Assembly (NCBI GenBank): GCA_025084515.1
Contig: JAJAGP010000237.1
Coordinates: forward strand, 62,001 to 126,000
Direction: 5' to 3'
Length of the DNA stretch: 64,000 nt
Source: Ancistrus triradiatus
Lineage: Eukaryota > Chordata > Actinopteri > Siluriformes > Loricariidae
In this document: in pieces, positions 47,125 through 59,821 of the stretch
Layout: every line of letters begins with the position of its first letter
How positions within the stretch are numbered: the stretch's first letter is position 1
The notes under the pieces: generated by a model
What the model was told of the DNA's origin: nothing
Databases searched by the model: none
The model's input: the letters and a program-made list of their open reading frames with translations, nothing else
Translations under genes and position numbers: made by a program

Positions 47125-47807
47125 CAATAAAAAAAAAGTTAGGATAGTACAGAAAATGCAAATTAAAAAAATTCCAAGTGTTTCTTACATTTACTTTTAC
47201 TTTTACTTAATTGTAGACAGTATGAACCCAAGATATTTCATGTTTTGTCTCTTCAGCTTCATTTTTTTTGTTAATAATTAAACAACAGCAACAGTACTGG
47301 GATGTCATTGTCGCATTTTGTATTTCAAAATCCTCCGCACATCTTCTATTTCGGACATGTCAGGGCGGCAGGCAGCCCAGTCCAGTACTCGTACCCTCTT
47401 CTTCCACAGTCATGCCTTTGTAATGTGTGCAGCAGGTGGTTTTGCATTGTCTTGTTGAAAAAATGCAATGATGTCCCTGGATAAGATGTCATCTTGAAGG
47501 CAGCTTATGTTGCTCTAAAATCTCACTGCAGTTTCCTGCATTAATGCTGCCATTGCTCATCAAAGATTCGTTACCTCATTACAAGCCTTAAGCCTGAATC
47601 CCATCTTTATTTGAATGTGTTGCAGGCCTAAATGGAGGATATATATTAACAAAATTAAATTAATTTGACCATAAAAAACATGAAATATCTTGGGTTCATA
47701 TGGTCTGCAATGAAACAAAAGTCAAAGTAAATGTAAGACACTGTGGGGTTTTTTTTTTTTTGCATTTTTCATACAATCCCAACCTTTTCTGACTTGAGGT
47801 TGTAGTA
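47125..47807. mobile_element. Fold-back (long TIR) non-autonomous element
   Basis: The left arm (about 47125-47240, with 'aaaaaagttaggatagtaca', 'ttcttacatttacttttact' and 'cccaagatatttcatgtttt') is inverted on the right (about 47673-47807: 'aaacatgaaatatcttgggt', 'aaagtaaatgtaagacactg', 'cccaaccttttctgacttga'). No coding capacity. Its right arm is related to 7640-7760. Confidence 0.78.
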
Positions 47808-48589
47808 ATACACTGACTTGTTTGAAGTACATAGTTTGGGGAGTTCTCAGTTTCAGAAGAATGCAAACCATTGGAGAGTGACTGGAGAACTAAGCCAATC
47901 ACTTTTAAATCTGAGTGATGAGTTGTTTATGAGTAGTTGCCTGTTAATTATCCTTTCCTTCTACAGATACATTGGATCCACCTTGGACCTCTATTTCTGG
48001 TTAGCATTCCACAGTAGCCAAATAAGGCACCTAAGATGCTAAGGGTCTGGAGGAGGACACAGTGTGTCTACAGTTAAATATAACCAGTGCTTCAGGATTT
48101 GTGTGTCCTGTCCAACTGATAAGGTATAAGAGTGGGAATGAGAGTTTGCACTCTTGTTTTGTCTCTAGTTTGGAAAGAGACTGACCATGTAGATCTGTGC
48201 ATGTGTGTCTAAGTCTGTGTTGGCATAGATGGTAAGGAGGATATGCTTAGTGTGTCTCAGCATCGCCGTGTCATCGGCACTCTGGCATGCAGAAGTGAAC
48301 TTGATCAGGGCTCAGGGGGCATTAATGACCAAAATAACCCCCTATATTAAAGTGGACTCCTCCTTCCCTGAACATACCAAATACAGAACAGATGCTGTGG
48401 AGCTGCTAGCAACATCCTTTTACAGACAAGGGGGAAAAGAAGGGGAAGTCATATAGAACAAGCAACTATACTAGGGCAAGTGTCGAATTGAGGGTCATGA
48501 GGGGCTATTGCCCTATAAAGATCGGTGCTTAACACCATTAAACCCATGCAACCCATGGAGACCTTAATATTTTGCTGATGAGAAAACTG

Positions 48590-49860
48590 TAGTTTCCATG
48601 TTCGCCCCATGTCCACATGGGTTTTCTCTGGGTATTGTGAGCGAGACATGCATTAGGATAACTGGTCTCTCTAAATTGCCCTAGTTGGAGTGTGTTTGAC
48701 TAGTATCCTTATAACCTTCGTCCTGTCATGATTACCCATTGATGCTGATGTGACATTTAATTAATTAATTATTTAATTAATTTAATTAATTAATCCTTTA
48801 GTCTGTTTAAAAAAAAAAAATCAGCAGGACTTTTCTACGCTACCACAGTCAAAAAACACACACACAAAAGAAACAAAAAACAGAGTCACTGTTTAATTCA
48901 ATTAAGCAAATACTTAATTGAGCCTTTAACTTCAGCCTATATTTCAGCTGGTAACAATTCCTTTAACCCTAACTGATGCAGTGAGTAGCTTCTCATTTCT
49001 TAAACAATCATGTCGGAAAATATGTGGTCAGAGATTATGCGTTTCAGAAGGGTCAATTATTGCCTGCATCAAGCAAAGAAATCAACTGTCCAACACTTTA
49101 CTAAAACTTGGAAGGATGGTGTTGATCCTTGAAAAGATCTTGACTGTCATTCAGAGATCACTTAAATACTTGAAGTAAAATCGTTTAAAAAAAAAAAATC
49201 TTTATTAGTAAAAGTAAGAGCATTTACACATGCACAATGCAATGAGAAATCACAGGACTAGAAAAAACAGCTGTGTGGCCATAAGAAAACCACGTGTTAG
49301 TGAGGCAAATCACAAACAAAGGCTTCATTTGCTAAGGAGCATAAAGATTATTTGCTGGAGCAGTGGGAATGTGGTCTGAAGAGTCCAAATTGACCCTATT
49401 CCAGAGCAATGGGCACGTCAGAATAAGGAGCAAACACTCTGGTGACAGTATTATGATCTGAGGTTGTTTCAGTTGGTCAGGTCTAGGCAATGTTACATGG
49501 CAATGAAACACAGTCAGCTGTGTAACTGAATGTACTGAATGACCAGGTAATCCCATCAAGGGATCCCTTTGTCCCTGATGGCACGGTCATATTCCAGGAT
49601 GACAATGCCAAGGTTTGTGGGGCTTAGATTGTGAAAGGTTGGTTCAGGGAGCATGAGGAATTATTTTCTCACATGGTCACCACATTGTTCTGACCAGAAC
49701 CCCTTTGGAGTTCTTTGGGATGGGCAGGAGAATACTTTACAGAGTGGATTTCCACCAAAAAAGCTAAAGGAAGTCCAGTCATATACAGGACAATACTACT
49801 TTTTGGCCAGGCATACTATAATACATAGAATATTAACACTAAAATGAAAGGAATTTGGGA
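48590..49860 (+). mobile_element. Repeat fragment and degenerate Tc1-like transposon
   Basis: 48590-48740 is a diverged piece of the repeat at 15755-16035 ('atgtccacatgggttttctc', 'actggtctctctaaattgcc'). From about 48960 a Tc1-like transposase is traceable in broken plus-strand frames ('agtccaaattgaccctattc', 'tattatgatctgaggttgtt', 'atattccaggatgacaatgc', 'tgaaaggttggttcagggag'). Its right end is near 49815 ('tttttggccaggcatact'). Confidence 0.72.
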
Positions 49861-50469
49861 TAAGTCTGTAAAAATGTTATTTTCACCCCATTGGCACCCT
49901 AATTTACATTATATACTTGTCATATTTTGATTATAGACAGGTTTTAATCACGAATATTGGTTTATGAGGCCAGAAGTATCCTGGCACAGGCAATATGCAA
50001 TATGCTATTATTAAACCAACTACTTCACATCTTGAATGTCTAAAGTAACGCGAACCACTCTATCCCAGATAAAAATCTCTATAAAGCCTTGCTATATTTA
50101 GCAAGTGTAACATTTTGACAGCCATGCACAGTAGGAGCATTGCCTTTTCACAACATCTGTTGGTTCTGTAAAGGAAAGGTGAAAGGGTACAAAATGCAAG
50201 GGGTACATGAGCACTTGGTAAACATTATATACTGTATACTTCAAGTAGACAAAACATTATGAACACCTGCTTAATGTATTGCTGGTCCACCGTGTGCCGA
50301 CCGACCGACCAAGGTATGGGCCCTGTAGGGGCTCTGACGTTATCCTGTGGTATCTGGTGCCAACACATTAGCAACAGTCTTTTAAGTTCTGTAAGATGTG
50401 AGGAGCATATCCCACAGCTGTTTGATTGGTATGACATCTGGTAAATTTGGAGGCCACCGGAACGCCTTG
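49861..50469. other. No gene seen
   Basis: AT-rich spacer with part of another dispersed repeat near 50240-50450 ('catctggtaaatttggaggc' near its right end). No exon. Confidence 0.4.
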
Positions 50470-50570
50470 CAATTGTGAGTTAAGGGCCTGCATCAAGAGC
50501 CTTGTTCAAGGACCCAACAGTGGAAATTTGGCAGAGGCAGGATTTGAACCCTGGACATTTTGGTCCATAC
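50470..50570 (-). mobile_element. SINE fragment cut by a Tc1-like element
   Basis: 'aattgtgagttaagggcctg', 'aaggacccaacagtgg', 'ggatttgaaccctggac' belong to the SINE family. It stops at 'ttggtccata', exactly where the Tc1 family A copy starts. Confidence 0.8.
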
Positions 50571-52305
50571 GGTGGTGCTTAAATGTTTGTGAAGCTTTTA
50601 GAATTTTCTATATTTCTGCATAAATATGACCTAAAACATCATCGGATTTTCCATGCAAGTCTTAAAAGTAGATAAAAAGAACCCAGTTAAACAAATGAGA
50701 CAAATATATTATACTCGGTCATTTATTTATTAAGGAAAATATTAGTGAGTGGCAAAAGTATGTGAAGCTCTAGGATTAGCAGTTAACTTGAGGGTGAAAT
50801 TAGAGTCAGGTGTTTTCAATCAATGGGATGACAATGAGGTGTGAGTGGGCACCCTGTTTTATTTAAAGAACAGGGATCTATAAAAGTCTGCTCTTCACAA
50901 CACATGTTTGTGGAAGTGCATCATAGCACAAACAAAGGAGATTTCTGAGGACCTCAGAAAAAGAGTTGTTGATGCTCATCAGGCTGTAAAAGGTTACAAA
51001 CCCATCTCTAAAGAGTTTGGACCAATCCACAGTCAGACAGATTGTGTACAAATGGAGGTAATTCAAGACCATGGTTACATTCCCCAGGAGTGGTCGACCA
51101 AGAAAAGATCCCCAGGGTAACTTCTAAGCAACTGAAGGTCTCTCTCACATTGGCTTATGTTAATGTTCATGAGTCCACCATCAGAAAGAACACTGAACAA
51201 CAATGGTCTGCATGGCAGGGTTACCAAGGAGAGGAAAGAAAAAAAACTGCTCTTCAAAAAGAAACATTGCTGCTCATCTGCAGTTTGCTAAAGATCACGT
51301 GGACAAGCCAGAAGGCTACTGGAAAGAATGTTTTATGGACGGATGAGACCAAAATAGAACATTTTTTTGTTTATAAGAAAAAGCATTATGTTTTGGAGAA
51401 AAGGAAAAACACTGCATTCCAGCAATAAGAAACCTTATCCCATCTGTGAACCATGGTAGTGGTAGTATTATCATGGTTTGGGCCTGTTTTGCTGCATCTG
51501 GGCCAGGACGGCTTTGCCATCATTGATGGAACAAGAATTCTAAATGATATCAGCGAATTCTAAAGTAAAATGTCAGGACATCTGTCCATGAACTGAATCT
51601 CAAGAGAAGGTGGGGCATGCAGCAAGACAACGACCCTAAGCCCACAAGTCGTTCTACCAAAGAATGGTTAAAGAAGAATAAAGTTAATGTTTTGGAATGG
51701 CCAAGTCAAAGTCCTGACCTTAATCCAATCGAAATATTGTGGAAGGACCTGAAGCGAGCAGCTAATGTGAGGAAACCCACCAACATCCCAGAGATGAAGC
51801 TGTTCTGTACGGAGGAATGGGCTAAAATTCCTCCAAGCCGGTGTGCAGGACTGATCAACAGTTACAGGAAACGTTTAGTTGCAGTTATTGCAGCACTGAA
51901 TGGGACTGTGGTAGCCTAGTGGGTAAGGTACTGGACTATGGATCTGAAGGTCCAGGGTTCAAATCCCACCTCTGCCAGGCTACCACTGTTTGGTCCTTGA
52001 GTAAGGCCCTTAACACACAATTGCTTGGATTGTAAGACTGTATCAATTGTAAGTCGCTCTGGATAAGGGCGTCTGCTAAATGCCGTAAATGTAAATGAAA
52101 GCAGAGGTTCACATTCTTTTGCCACTAACTAATATGTAATATTGGATCATTTTCCTCAATAAATAAATGACTAAGTATAATATTTTTGTCTAAATTTGTT
52201 TAACTGAGTTTTTTTTTTAATCTACTTTTAGAACTTCTGATGATGGTTTATGGCATTGTTATGCAAGCAAATCCGAAAGGGTTCACAAACTTTCAAGCAC
52301 CACTG
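50571..52305 (+). mobile_element. Tc1-like transposon family A, third copy, with a SINE inside
   Basis: Left terminus CGGTGGTGCTTAAATGTTTG, right terminus 'ctttcaagcaccactg'. The plus-strand transposase is spread over three frames: KEISEDLRKRVVDAHQAVKG (50935 on), VNVHESTIRK (51155 on), KNVLWTDETKIEHF (51320-51365, first Asp) and 51617-51919 with MQQDNDPKPTSRSTKEWLKK (second Asp) and NPIEILWKDL (Glu). The DDE triad is recognisable but the gene has frameshifts and an altered helix-turn-helix, so it is inactive. A SINE (51904-52100) interrupts the segment after the transposase stop. Confidence 0.9.
51904..52100 (+). mobile_element. tRNA-derived SINE, full-length sense copy
   Basis: Sense orientation: A-box region TAGCCTAGTGGGTAAGG (51911-51927), B box GGTTCAAATCC (51956-51966), 'gtaagtcgctctggataagg' and the end 'gcgtctgctaaatgccgtaa' followed by short ATGTAAATG repeats. 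It interrupts Tc1 family A between 'gcagcactgaatg' and 'aaagcagaggttcac', so it is younger than that Tc1 copy. The frame at 51617-51919 reads into it (AALNGTVVA). Confidence 0.92.
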
Positions 52306-52640
52306 TCTGCAGGGTGTGATGTACTCTGTGTTGTTCTACTTGTAATCAGCATTAAACATTTCTGGGACTTGTGCCAGAGTAGCCCTCAGGCGGTATCAGA
52401 TCAGATGGGATAGCCTCCATTTACTTGCACAGATGTCTCAATCCAGTTGTCTTGCCATGATGTTTTAGCCATTGTCATGGTTGTTCAGGTCCTTATCCTT
52501 GCCCATTTTTCCTGTACCCTACACCTTAACTACAAGAACTGAAGGTTTTTCTTGCCATCAAATATATCTCAGACCTTAACATTTGCAGTTGTAGTAAGAT
52601 CGGTGAGTCAGCATAATATTTTGGCTCCTCAGTATGGGAG

Positions 52641-52641
52641 T

Positions 52642-52718
<77 letters not shown>
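52641..52718. repeat. (TG)n microsatellite
   Basis: About 78 bases of TG with one early interruption (GAGTG), ending in (GA)n. Confidence 0.95.
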
Positions 52719-53590
52719 AGCGAGAGAGAGAGAGACAATGACTCAATATCTCAAAAAGAATCTAAATATTTTTTTGGGGGATTTTATCTATAAAGATAAT
52801 TAGATGATACTTTGACAGTGTATGTCTTGGGTCTAAAGAAATCAAAAGTTGTTTGAACCCATCTCTCTAAACCGCCTGAATTGGCACAGTGTCCTTCATG
52901 ATGTAATTAGTGACAGCATTACTTACACCTTGCCATCTGTTGCTTTTCTTGTTGTAAGACACTATCATTGCAGAATGATAAAGTTCGCCGAGTGTGTTTT
53001 TGTGCTGTGTTTTTGTGCTGTGTTTGTCTTAATCTTCATATTCTGGATGGTGGTTAGTTCTCAGATGGTCAAATGAGCTTGTGGACAAGCTGTCTTTAAT
53101 CAGATGCAGGATCAGATGCTCTGTTGCCATCTTGACACTCACGACAACCGAGCTCTGATTGGTCAGCTTGATTTTTAACACATCTGAACAACACAGAAGC
53201 GCCGATTAAAATTTTGACGCAGCGTTGCAGTCAGTCAGTTTTGGACTCAGTGTGACGGACAGCGTTAATATACGTGTGTTCTTTTTCAAAACTTGACGTG
53301 TATTTTTTTCGTCTGTGAAAAACAGACTCGATGTGAAAAGGCCTTTAAGGTGTGTTTTTGTGCAAAGTGAGTGACACACTCAATAATGTCATATTGTTAA
53401 AACAACAATTAAGATGATATCGCAGACGACACATATCGCACACCCCTTGTGTGTATATAAACATATACACTAAAAAAATACTATTATTTTTATTACTGTG
53501 GTTATTAGTTTTCATTTTCCTACAAGTCACAGTAATTACACACCTACATTTCATATTCAATCTGAGTTTAGTTTCTTACCTAGCTGTGTT
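52719..53590 (-). other. Region downstream of rab4a
   Basis: No coding exon. A strong donor (CTAG|GTAAGA, 53579-53574 on the minus strand) lies 12 bases after the rab4a stop, so part of this region may be a rab4a 3' UTR intron and downstream UTR exon. Confidence 0.4.
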
Positions 53591-56500
53591 CTAACAGCCA
53601 CACTCCTGCACACTCTCTGCCTGAGCCCGCCTGGGAGAACGAAGCTGCCGTAGCGCCGCATCTCCGTACTGAATTCCTGAACCCATTCGCTCTGGATCCA
53701 GTTCACCTAACCAACACAAACAAAGGCCATCAGAACAGGCTAAAAGAAGTGGCACTGCATATTATGGCAGTCTAAAATCATACCTGATTCAATTTTGTTT
53801 AGGATTTTGCGGGCACACTGTACAAAGGCCTCCTCCACATTCTCTCCAGTTAAAGCACTTGTCTCTAGGAACATGAGCTCTGAAATGCATACAGAAAGAT
53901 TCACGCATGTTTTAGTACGTTAATACTGTAAATAACACTGAACAACATTTTTGCTTCCTGAAAATTATGATAAATAATGTCAAGCTGAACACAATAACTT
54001 CAGACTTTGGAGAAACATTGAAATAAATGTATTGCATTAACTGCATTAAATCACATTATGTTTAATTGCGTAACGATCCTGACACATTGTGTTAGTTGAA
54101 CTCCACATTTGGTGCTTCTCATATCAGTGTCCACCAATAGTCAGCCAACATTCATGAATTCCAATTCCTCTGATACCCCTGTCCATGATAGCAGTGTCCT
54201 AGTATAAAGTTGAGACGTAAGAACAGGAAACTGGGGAAAGGGGAAAAATAGCCAAAAATACCCATTACTAGGGTTGGGCAACATGACAGTATTTTGAAAA
54301 AGTATTGTCGTGATAGACAATATACTTTTTTTGAGCATATCGACGATATCGTCAGTGCGTAAAGAACACTGACCAACTGCATATTTCACTATAAAGAGTA
54401 TACTCCTGTTTAATTGTATGAAGTGCAGCACATTTTGAATAAAAATCACTTTATTAAGTATGGAATAATACGTGAATAGAAGTTTTTAGGAATCTGTTGC
54501 TACTGATGCATTTTGTGATCACATGTATCGCGATAATACCGTGTATCGTGAAAATGTCTTTAATTATTGTGATATAATATTTTTTAATCATATCGCCCAT
54601 TACCACAAACGTCCCTGAAGAACTCTCACAAGCATGTACAAAAAGCAACTAAAATCAAGGGGTTACAGTATCTGAAATATAGGCCCCATGTCTCTGGTTG
54701 ACTGCACATGTTGCACAACAAATGTGAGAAGCCCAAGGTTTGTGTTGGTCACCAATTTTACACCTGAAGTAGCACTCGTATCAATACGTGCAGTCATGCT
54801 GTGTTTGGGTATTAAGTAACAAGATCTTTACGCTGAATTAAATCTTCCTGAAGACAGTAAATCCTATTATTAAGTATACTCACTACACGAAGTCTGAAGA
54901 ACATCTGTAAATGTGAGCAACTTGTCTAGTCTGTTTACCAACATCTAACCTGACTAAATATGCCCAGGCATGCCTAAGACAACAGTTGCACTGCAGCTAC
55001 ACTGAGTTAATGCTCAGGCATGCATGGACTGACCAAAACAGCTTGCATTGTGCACAATATACTAGCAGACTTAAAATATAATTGGGGAAATCACAAAAAT
55101 AGGTTACAATGGAAAAATAGGAAAATTGTAAGGTGATCTTTATGATCAGCAGCCCAAAATCCACTGCAGATGTGGCTAATCTTTTTCTGAAATGGGATGT
55201 TGTGGCTACAGAGTTTAATTCCAGCCAAGCAAAGAGCAGAGCTCCACTGGATCATGCTTGTTGCAATAATTTGAACTCTTGTGTAGCTGCTGCTTGATTA
55301 GAATTAAAGCCTTCCTCTCCGGAAATCACTGGCAACCCCTGCTCCACTGGAATAAATGCATGAGCCTCCCGCTGAGGTGGCAGCAATTTACAATCCTGCA
55401 GTGGCCTCTTGTGGTACATACAGTGTAAGCCTTATATGTGACTTTCTTATAAAACAGTAAAATTGATAAGTAGTTAAACTATTAGAACCGTTAAGAGATA
55501 GAGTTTCGATGTCAAGTCATGGCAGGGCTGGGAAGAGGTCATTGTTCCACACTGGGGATGATCCCCTGACCAGCCTCTACTCCCTCCAAAACAGCCAATT
55601 GTGTCTTCAACACTGCCCGGCCCATGTGTGAAGGTACCACGAGGACTCAAACCCAGGCAGATTTAACAGTAATATTTGACATATTAATACAAATCATTAT
55701 AGACATATTTTTATAAGCTGGATACAAAATTGTATTATTGGCTGGTCTGTTATTCCCCTAAAACATGTGGATGTAGATAGCTGGCTTACTGTACATTGCT
55801 AGTTAGAGAGACGCACCATTCTCCTGAGCGAAGCGTGATGCCTCAAGAAAGGTGACTTCACGTTCAGCATCCAGGTCCTTCTTATTGCCGCACAATATTA
55901 TAACGATGTTTTGACTTGCCAACATCCTGGCATCTGTCAGCCAGTTGGTCAGAGCATTATACGTCTCCCGACTGACAAAGACATGTAGAAAAGAAAACTA
56001 CATAAAGGGTGGAACTAAATATTTACACATTAAGAAAGTGCTAATAGTGCAATGGGTGATAAATCTATATAAATCCTTTGCCCATTGCTTCTAACAGTAG
56101 GCTAGGCCAGGGGCCTCATTTATAAAATATTGAACCCCAGTGTACTATAGAGGAAAATTTGTAATTACATAATTTTATAATATGCAGTACTGTGCAAATG
56201 TCTAAGGCATTCTATATTTTTAAGTTTATATTCTGCTTATTCTTTGTTTAATGGTGAATGGACTTAGTAAGTAAGTTCTACAATTACAGACTGTAGTCCA
56301 TCAGTTTCTCTACAAACTCTGCTTGTCCCCTTTACCCAGCTCTCTAATGGTCAGGACGCCAACAGGACCAGCACAGATCACGTACTATTTTTGTAGTGGA
56401 GCATTCTGAGCACTGCAGTGACACTGACGTGCTGGTGGTGTGTTACTGTGTGTTGTACTGTTATGAGTGGATCAGACACAGCAGTGCTGCTGGAGTTTTA

Positions 56501-59156
56501 AACCCCCTCAGTGTCACCGCTGGGCTGAACATTCTCCACCAGCCAAAAATGTCCAGCCACCTGTCCAGCATCCTGTAGGCAGCGTACTGTGAGCACTGAT
56601 AAAGGATTAGAGGATGACTAACACAAACTGTGCAGCAACAGATGTTTCTGATTTTACATCTACAAGGTGAAGCAATAAGTTGGATGTCTCTAATAAATTG
56701 GACAGTAAGTGAACAGTGTTTTAAAACTCCAGCAGCACTGCTGTATCTGATCCAATCGTACCAGCGCAACACACAGTAACACACCCCCACCACATCGGGT
56801 GTCACTGCAGTGCTGAGAATGATCCACCATCCAAACAGTACCTGATCTGTGCTGATACCTGTGGGGGTCCTGATCTTTAGAGAGGAGAGTAAATGGGACT
56901 AACAAAGTACGTAGAGAACCATATGGACTACAGACTGTAACTGTAGAACTGTAAAGTGCAATGTCTACCAAAACTTAAATAAACAATAAGGAGAATATAA
57001 TCTATAAATACACATAATGCCTAAGACCTTTGCAGAGTACCATATATAATTATTATTTCTCCAGCACACACTGTGTATATTGCTTGTATCCCATCATGCA
57101 AGTTTCCCTCAGTCTGTTTCGAGGTGATGTCACCCTTAAATTATTTTTCATGGGAAATTAGTACATAAGTACATTTTGCATTATTCTATGTCTATCTTTA
57201 CAACTGAGGCCCCTGATTACCATGTGCTGACAGCTGAAAGATTATGAATTTAAGAAATGTTAAAAGAACAGTGACCCCTGACTATTAACTCACCTGGTGA
57301 TATCATAAACTAGAAGAGCTCCCGCTGCTCCTCTGTAATAGCTTCGTGTTACAGACCTGAGTAAATAAGTGTGCATGTTATTTACAGTCAGGTAAAAGCA
57401 CTACTTTTGGCAAAAACAACCCTGCCACAAGTCATGCCATATGTGTAATACTGATCGGTTGTACTAGATATTATTACAGATTTCAGTTGGTCAGGAAATT
57501 TACCTCTGCTATTCCCAAGATTAGCTCTTGACAATGTAACTAGTGATAAACTAAATCAGTTTAACCAGTGGCTACATGAGGCCATGTATACTGTATCTTT
57601 GCCTTTCTGTCAAACTCCTTAAAGGAAAGTAAACTCAGGGAGTTAGTGTCTATTGTACAAACTGTCCATGTCTACACTGCTCAAAATTTAGGATTGAAAT
57701 TTCTGCTAGTGGCTCTCCTATTGCATCTGTAGTAGTAGTTGTTGTAGTTTATTGCCATTCCGGCACAGGTAAGCTATATACATGGCATTAGGATATGTAC
57801 AGTATATTCTAGGAAATATTAGAAAGGATAGATTCACGTACTACATTGGGCATTCGATCTTAAGGTAATCTAGGAAGTCCAGAATCTTCTTATGGAGTTT
57901 CTTCCATATTGCTCTCCCATTCCATTATTGTCTCTCAAAAAGCATTTGTCTACTAACAATTTTCAGTCCTTACCTTATCAATGAATGGGTGAAAAGCATA
58001 ATGGACATAAATTAAAATGTTAAGATTTGAGTAACAAAAATCATGCAACTCAGCGTTTAAAGTCATTATTACAATCAACAATGTTAACACAGATAGTTAC
58101 AAACCTGAACCTTTCTTGTCCAGCTGTGTCCCAGATCTGGAGCTTGACAGACTTGCTGGCCACATTGATGATCTTTGAGCCAAACTCTACACCAATTGTG
58201 TGATTTGAATCATCTTTGACTACATCGGTGAAATAGAACACACAGTGAATATATACACACAACATGATAGTTACATTATGAGTTGAAAATGATACTGGAT
58301 ATTGACATACATTTCTTCTCTATGAACTGGTGAAGGAGACATGACTTTCCAGTTCCTGCATTCCCAATAACTAGGAACTTAAAAAGAAAATCTGAGGACA
58401 AAACAAGAACCATATTGCTTAATAATATGTATTAAATATAAATCTTTGCCAGATCCTTGACTGTTAATCTGTGTTTACAAAATGTTAAACAATTCAGCAT
58501 GGCAATGACCCCAAGCACAAACTGAGTCGTGTGGAAGAACACCCTGAGCTCAACTAAATCCAACCCATTTGGGGTTAGCTGGGGATATGGTATTGTATTG
58601 CATTGTACTATGATACTTTATGGTAGCTACATTAATGTATTTACCATGTTTTACCATATTTACAATTTTACACTAGGGTATATTATATAATGGTTGTTAT
58701 GTTCTGACCATGATTTTACCATGGTACTATGTAAACAATTGTTAGTAACAATAAAACTAGGACTGACAAAACCATAGCAACCGTGGTTTGCAAATAAGGA
58801 TTAGATTGAAGCAAAAACAATGTTAATGTTGTAAAGGATTGAGCGTAGTCCTGTTGTAGGAACTCTCAGGATATAGCGGTTTGTGTAACTGCGTTGTTTA
58901 CCTTGTAACAGAACTGCGTTCATACACAAACGGTACAAAAAATGGTGCTTGTGCCATTATACAACATTTCCGGTCGTTGACAATGTGTTGTCAGTCAACT
59001 ACAATCCTTATCATCACAGGCTTTACAAATATAAAAAAGTACCGAATAATTCAGTATGGGCGTAGCTGCTGAACACCTGCTAAATCAGTGCAGTCTGGAC
59101 CTGCTATTGTACATCATGCAGGAACATAAAGACCTCCTACCGTATGTCTCAGACAT
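53591..59156 (-). CDS. rab4a: RAB4A small GTPase
   Basis: Rab GTPase of early and recycling endosomes. Coding exons in transcript order: 59156-59141 (MSETY), 58391-58311, 58219-58105, 57356-57294, 55971-55817, 53879-53784, 53706-53591. Phases join throughout; 642 bases, 213 aa plus stop, equal to human RAB4A counted from its second Met. Guanine-nucleotide motifs: P-loop GNAGTGKS, switch I region KDDSNHTIGVEFGSKII (Thr in place), [41 protein letters not shown] and ETSALTGENVEEAF. The C-terminal QYGDAALRQLRSPRRAQA and CGC end fit double geranylgeranylation. Differences from human sit mainly near VASKSVKLQ (human VGGKYVKLQ) and AESVQECGC. RAB4A rather than RAB4B is favoured by the synteny and the QLRSPRRAQA tail. 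Intron 4 contains a fold-back MITE (56187-57041). Confidence 0.95.
54265..54610. mobile_element. Probable transposon remnant in rab4a intron
   Basis: 'tagggttgggcaacatgaca', 'gagcatatcgacgatatcgt' and, further on, 'tatcgcgataataccgtgta' and 'taatcatatcgcccat' form a family-like, partly inverted pattern seen in dispersed vertebrate DNA elements. Exact ends unclear. The rest of this 1.9 kb intron (54611-55816) shows nothing recognised. Confidence 0.4.
56187..57041. mobile_element. Long fold-back MITE in rab4a intron 4
   Basis: Near-palindromic element of about 855 bp. Ends GTACTGTGCAAATGTCTAAG (left) and the inverse 'cttagacc...' form 'ctaagacctttgcagagtac' (right). Inner arms are also inverted: 'cactgcagtgacactgacgt', 'gagtggatcagacacagcag' and 'tgctgctggagttttaaacc' on the left mirror 'ttaaaactccagcagcactg', 'tgtatctgatccaatcgtac' and 'gtcactgcagtgctgag' on the right. 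The unpaired centre is roughly 56530-56700. No coding capacity; one arm recurs at 13140-13365. Confidence 0.88.
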
Positions 59157-59650
59157 GGTCGATGTAGTTATTTCAGGTAGCTGTATGTTTCCCCCCAAAT
59201 AAACCGGAGATTATATTAAATAACAGAATTTCCCTCAATGGGATCCGCGCATCCTGATAAAATTCACAGGCCCCACACATCCGGTTCCGGACTTTCAATG
59301 TAAAAGCCTGTGTGGTTGTGAGGCTACGGCACAGTATGAAACGAATATAAGTTTGATTCTGGTCGTTTTATGTTGGCTGCTAATTGTTAGTAAATAATAT
59401 TTTGTGTTTTAGTTTATGGGTGATATCCAAAGGAGGGTTCCCAGGAGAAACGTCTTCAAACCAGAAGAACTGTTGACCACCACCCTGCTGTTCTGTGCTG
59501 AGTTCAGCTGATCGAGCCAATTAACTCACCTATGTTTTTATCGTGTTAGTTGTATTTCTTCAGCTTTTTTACTTTTGTAATGTCTTTTGCACAGTGTAAA
59601 AGAGCAGCACCGGCCAACAGAAAGCAGCTTAGGCCAGCATCTATTACTGT
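59157..59650 (-). promoter_or_regulatory. rab4a: rab4a upstream region
   Basis: Sequence just upstream of the rab4a start codon on the minus strand. No TATA box; modest GC content around 59240-59340. Expected to contain the promoter and 5' UTR, with no specific site that I can defend. Confidence 0.35.
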
Positions 59651-59821
59651 TTTTTTACAGCAATATTCAGGTAATTTGGCCACTTCAACTGTAGTACAAC
59701 TGTAAACTTGATGAACTATGATCTGACCATGAATTTTTTCACAGTTTTACTATGAATTTTGGTGGTAATTTGGCCACTTCATGGTTCTACTCTCAAATTT
59801 AACAGTACATTTTTTCCTGGG
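59650..59821. mobile_element. Truncated copy of the CCCAAG-ended MITE
   Basis: Matches the right two-thirds of 61047-61332: 'acaactgtaaacttg', 'ttttggtggtaatttggcca', 'cttcatggttctac', ending 'acagtacattttttcctggg' at 59821. The left terminus is missing. Confidence 0.75.

Noticed and set aside
51904..51975. A tRNA gene suggested by A and B boxes
   Set aside because: The downstream sequence lacks a cloverleaf 3' half and continues into a SINE tail present in several copies.
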